Origin: Fibrobacterales bacterium
GTDB taxonomy: Bacteria > Fibrobacterota > Fibrobacteria > Fibrobacterales > Fibrobacteraceae
Length of the DNA stretch: 31,284 bases
Direction: 5' to 3'
Assembly: GCA_025997455.1 (NCBI GenBank)
Contig: BNUP01000013.1
Location: 1 to 31,284, forward strand
Position numbers and translations under genes: made by a program
Notes under the pieces: model-generated
Told to the model about the DNA's origin: nothing
Databases searched by the model: none
What the model saw: the letters and a program-made list of their open reading frames with translations, nothing else
In this document: positions 30,092-31,284 of the stretch, one piece after another
Layout: every line of letters starts with the position of its first letter
Numbering within the stretch: position 1 is the first letter of the stretch

Positions 30092-31021
30092 ATGCATAGA
30101 AAGAAACCCGCCGCTAAAACGGCAGATCGCACTTCCGCGAAACATCCGGTTTTTGCCCCGCTCACGCTGGATTTCACTTTCAAAAAGGCGTTTGCCGGCG
30201 AAAAAGACAAGGATCTGCTCGCATTCCTTTTGAATATTTTCCTTGAAAGGGTTCTCGCCAGCCCCATTGCTGATGTCAAGATAATCCATACATCCCAACT
30301 CGGCAAAACTCGCAAAAACAGGAGTGCCATTTTTGACATTCACTGCGAAGATGCCTCCGGTGCAAGGTTTATCGTTGAAATGCAGGTTGCCGAGCAAGAG
30401 CATTTTATCAAAAGAACTTTTTATTATTTGTGTATGTCCCTTGCAAATATTGCCAAAAAAGGCGATGGGCATAAATATGATTTTCCTAAAATTTACACGC
30501 TCAGTTTTCTTGAATTTGATCTTGATTTTGGAACCGACTGCAATGAAGTCATTCAATATCTTTCCGTTGCAAACGACCTTCATCGGGAAGTCCGTTACAA
30601 TTTTATGCAAATGGTTTATGTTGTGCTTGCAAGATTTGACAAAACCAAAGAGGAATGTAAAACGAACATCGACAAAATGCTTTTTGTGCTTAAAAATGTT
30701 CAAAATTTGAAAGGAGTTCCCAAAAATTTTATGAAAAATGAAATTAAGCGGATATTTGAGATTGCAAAAATTTCTAACTTTACCGAAGAGGAAAGTATGT
30801 TTTACGACCAAGAAATGAAGTATAAGTGCGACCAAGCCGCTATAATGGCGTTTGCAAAAAAGAAGGCAACAGAAGAAGGTATGCAGCAAGGTATGCAGCA
30901 GGGCATGAGGCAAGGGCTTGTGCTGTCGGCTAAAAATATGCTTGCAAGCGGTTACAATCCTGATGAAGTATCTCGCATAACAAAACTTCCCAAAAAAGAA
31001 ATTCTTGCTCTGCGGCATTAG
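30092..31021 (+). CDS. Rpn family recombination-promoting nuclease/putative transposase (PD-(D/E)XK)
   Basis: 309 residues, complete. PLTLDFTFKKAFAGEKDKDL and LLAFLLNIFL open the domain. The nuclease residues are in RSAIFDIHCEDASGARFIVE followed by MQ (D...E-x-Q), then HFIKRTFYYLCMSLANIAKK. The C-terminal half has the helical ILNV-type region (DKMLFVLKNVQNLKGVPKNF, EIKRIFEIAKISNF) and a tail with GMQQGMQQGMRQG repeats, then SGYNPDEVSRITKLPKKEI. SD AGAGGA precedes the ATG. Family members stimulate RecA-independent recombination; whether this copy is mobile is unknown. Confidence 0.93.
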   Translation: MHRKKPAAKTADRTSAKHPVFAPLTLDFTFKKAFAGEKDKDLLAFLLNIFLERVLASPIADVKIIHTSQLGKTRKNRSAIFDIHCEDASGARFIVEMQVAEQEHFIKRTFYYLCMSLANIAKKGDGHKYDFPKIYTLSFLEFDLDFGTDCNEVIQYLSVANDLHREVRYNFMQMVYVVLARFDKTKEECKTNIDKMLFVLKNVQNLKGVPKNFMKNEIKRIFEIAKISNFTEEESMFYDQEMKYKCDQAAIMAFAKKKATEEGMQQGMQQGMRQGLVLSAKNMLASGYNPDEVSRITKLPKKEILALRH

Positions 31022-31068
31022 TTCGCCACGCATCATTTGCACGCTTTCGGTTTTAGCGGTTGAGACTC

Positions 31069-31284
31069 TTAGCATACCAAACTCCTCGCCTTGTTCGCAT
31101 GCACCCACGGCACAACCTTGAGCAGGTTCTTTTTCATCACGGGAACCACCGTGCCAATCTCCACGCTCTCGGTGCTTGGCGTGTAGTAGAGACCCGAACG
31201 ACTGACGGAGAGCAGTTCGCACTGCCTCGAAACGCTGATTTTGGCAAAACCCCGTTTAACCATCAGCCGCCGCTCGCCTATTGG
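31069..31284 (-). pseudogene. IS3-type transposase (OrfB) N-terminal fragment
   Basis: Read from the window end on the minus strand: PIGERRLMVKRGFAKISVSR then QCELLSVSRSGLYYTPSTES VE, the start of the IS3-family OrfB (R-Q-C-x-L-L-x-V-S-R-S-x-L-Y-Y). After about 31150 the expected continuation (NLxLMRxIDE) is replaced by unrelated residues to the stop at 31069. The element is truncated on this side and continues beyond the window on the other. Confidence 0.7.

Noticed and set aside
29822..31222. Open frame of 466 codons on the minus strand
   Set aside because: It lies antisense to the clear Rpn gene and its translation is low-complexity, Phe/Lys/His-rich shadow sequence without family motifs; only its first residues touch the IS3 fragment in a wrong frame.

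Overview
The window looks like part of the chromosome of a Gram-negative, probably gut-associated bacterium. A LolA-type lipoprotein carrier implies an outer membrane. Two Rpn-type nuclease/putative transposase genes, two AAA-ATPase-like/PD-(D/E)XK genes and a recurring TTTTTCTAYATTT promoter-like element make me think of Fibrobacterota, but that placement is tentative. I saw no tRNA, rRNA or CRISPR array.

Layout. 1-515: 3' part of an Rpn-type gene. 739-4493: housekeeping block with a LolA-like protein, a hemolysin III/PAQR protein, biotin synthase and, convergent, an EAL-HDOD signalling protein. 4494-4875: stem-loops and pyrimidine-rich repeats. 4876-8666: a Mbeg1-like (DUF2974) serine hydrolase convergent with an AAA-ATPase-like/PD-(D/E)XK protein. 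9.1-9.93 kb: gene relics, including a small toxin-antitoxin-like pair and the C-terminal part of a YhcG/DUF1016 nuclease. 10.0-27.9 kb: an AT-rich surface polysaccharide locus with WecG/TagA-type transferase, acyltransferase, FkbM methyltransferase, GT4, ATP-grasp protein, SAM methyltransferase, GT11 fucosyltransferase-like, GT2, EpsG/Wzy-like polymerase, pyruvyl transferase, FrhB-like/hexapeptide acyltransferase fusion, aldo/keto reductase, SGNH-like protein and Wzx flippase. Most of these genes overlap by ATGA or are closely spaced. An Abi_2/AbiF-type HEPN gene, an AAA-ATPase-like gene and an orphan antitoxin sit inside the locus. 28.0-28.6 kb: a second graveyard (YhcG N-terminus, Wzx C-terminus, DinD-like fragment). 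28.66-29.74 kb: a GT4 glycosyltransferase. 30.09-31.02 kb: a complete Rpn gene. 31.07-31.28 kb: an IS3-type transposase fragment at the window edge.

Four observations stand out. (1) Two glycan genes carry long in-gene poly-G tracts, 15 G in the acyltransferase and 11 G in the ATP-grasp gene. Both are currently out of frame with their conserved C-terminal parts, as expected for slipped-strand phase variation. In the ATP-grasp gene the three frames give three different C-termini, and one frame runs into a second orphan copy of the family's C-terminal module. (2) A repeat of about 50 bp occurs before the first and the last glycosyltransferase of the locus. Each copy encodes a homologous short leader peptide (MTSQLR N/K IPRLF...) whose Shine-Dalgarno sequence is locked in a hairpin and whose stop codon overlaps the transferase start as ATGA. 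(3) The AbiF-type HEPN gene is preceded by a consensus promoter and a small structured RNA ending in a terminator, which suggests an RNA-controlled toxin/defence unit inside the polysaccharide locus. (4) Several genes have a -10-like element ending 6-9 nt before the ATG, suggesting leaderless transcripts.

Taken together, this is a surface-glycan locus assembled by exchange. Relics and repeats lie at both borders, phase-variable tailoring enzymes lie in the middle, and defence/toxin-like cargo is interspersed.
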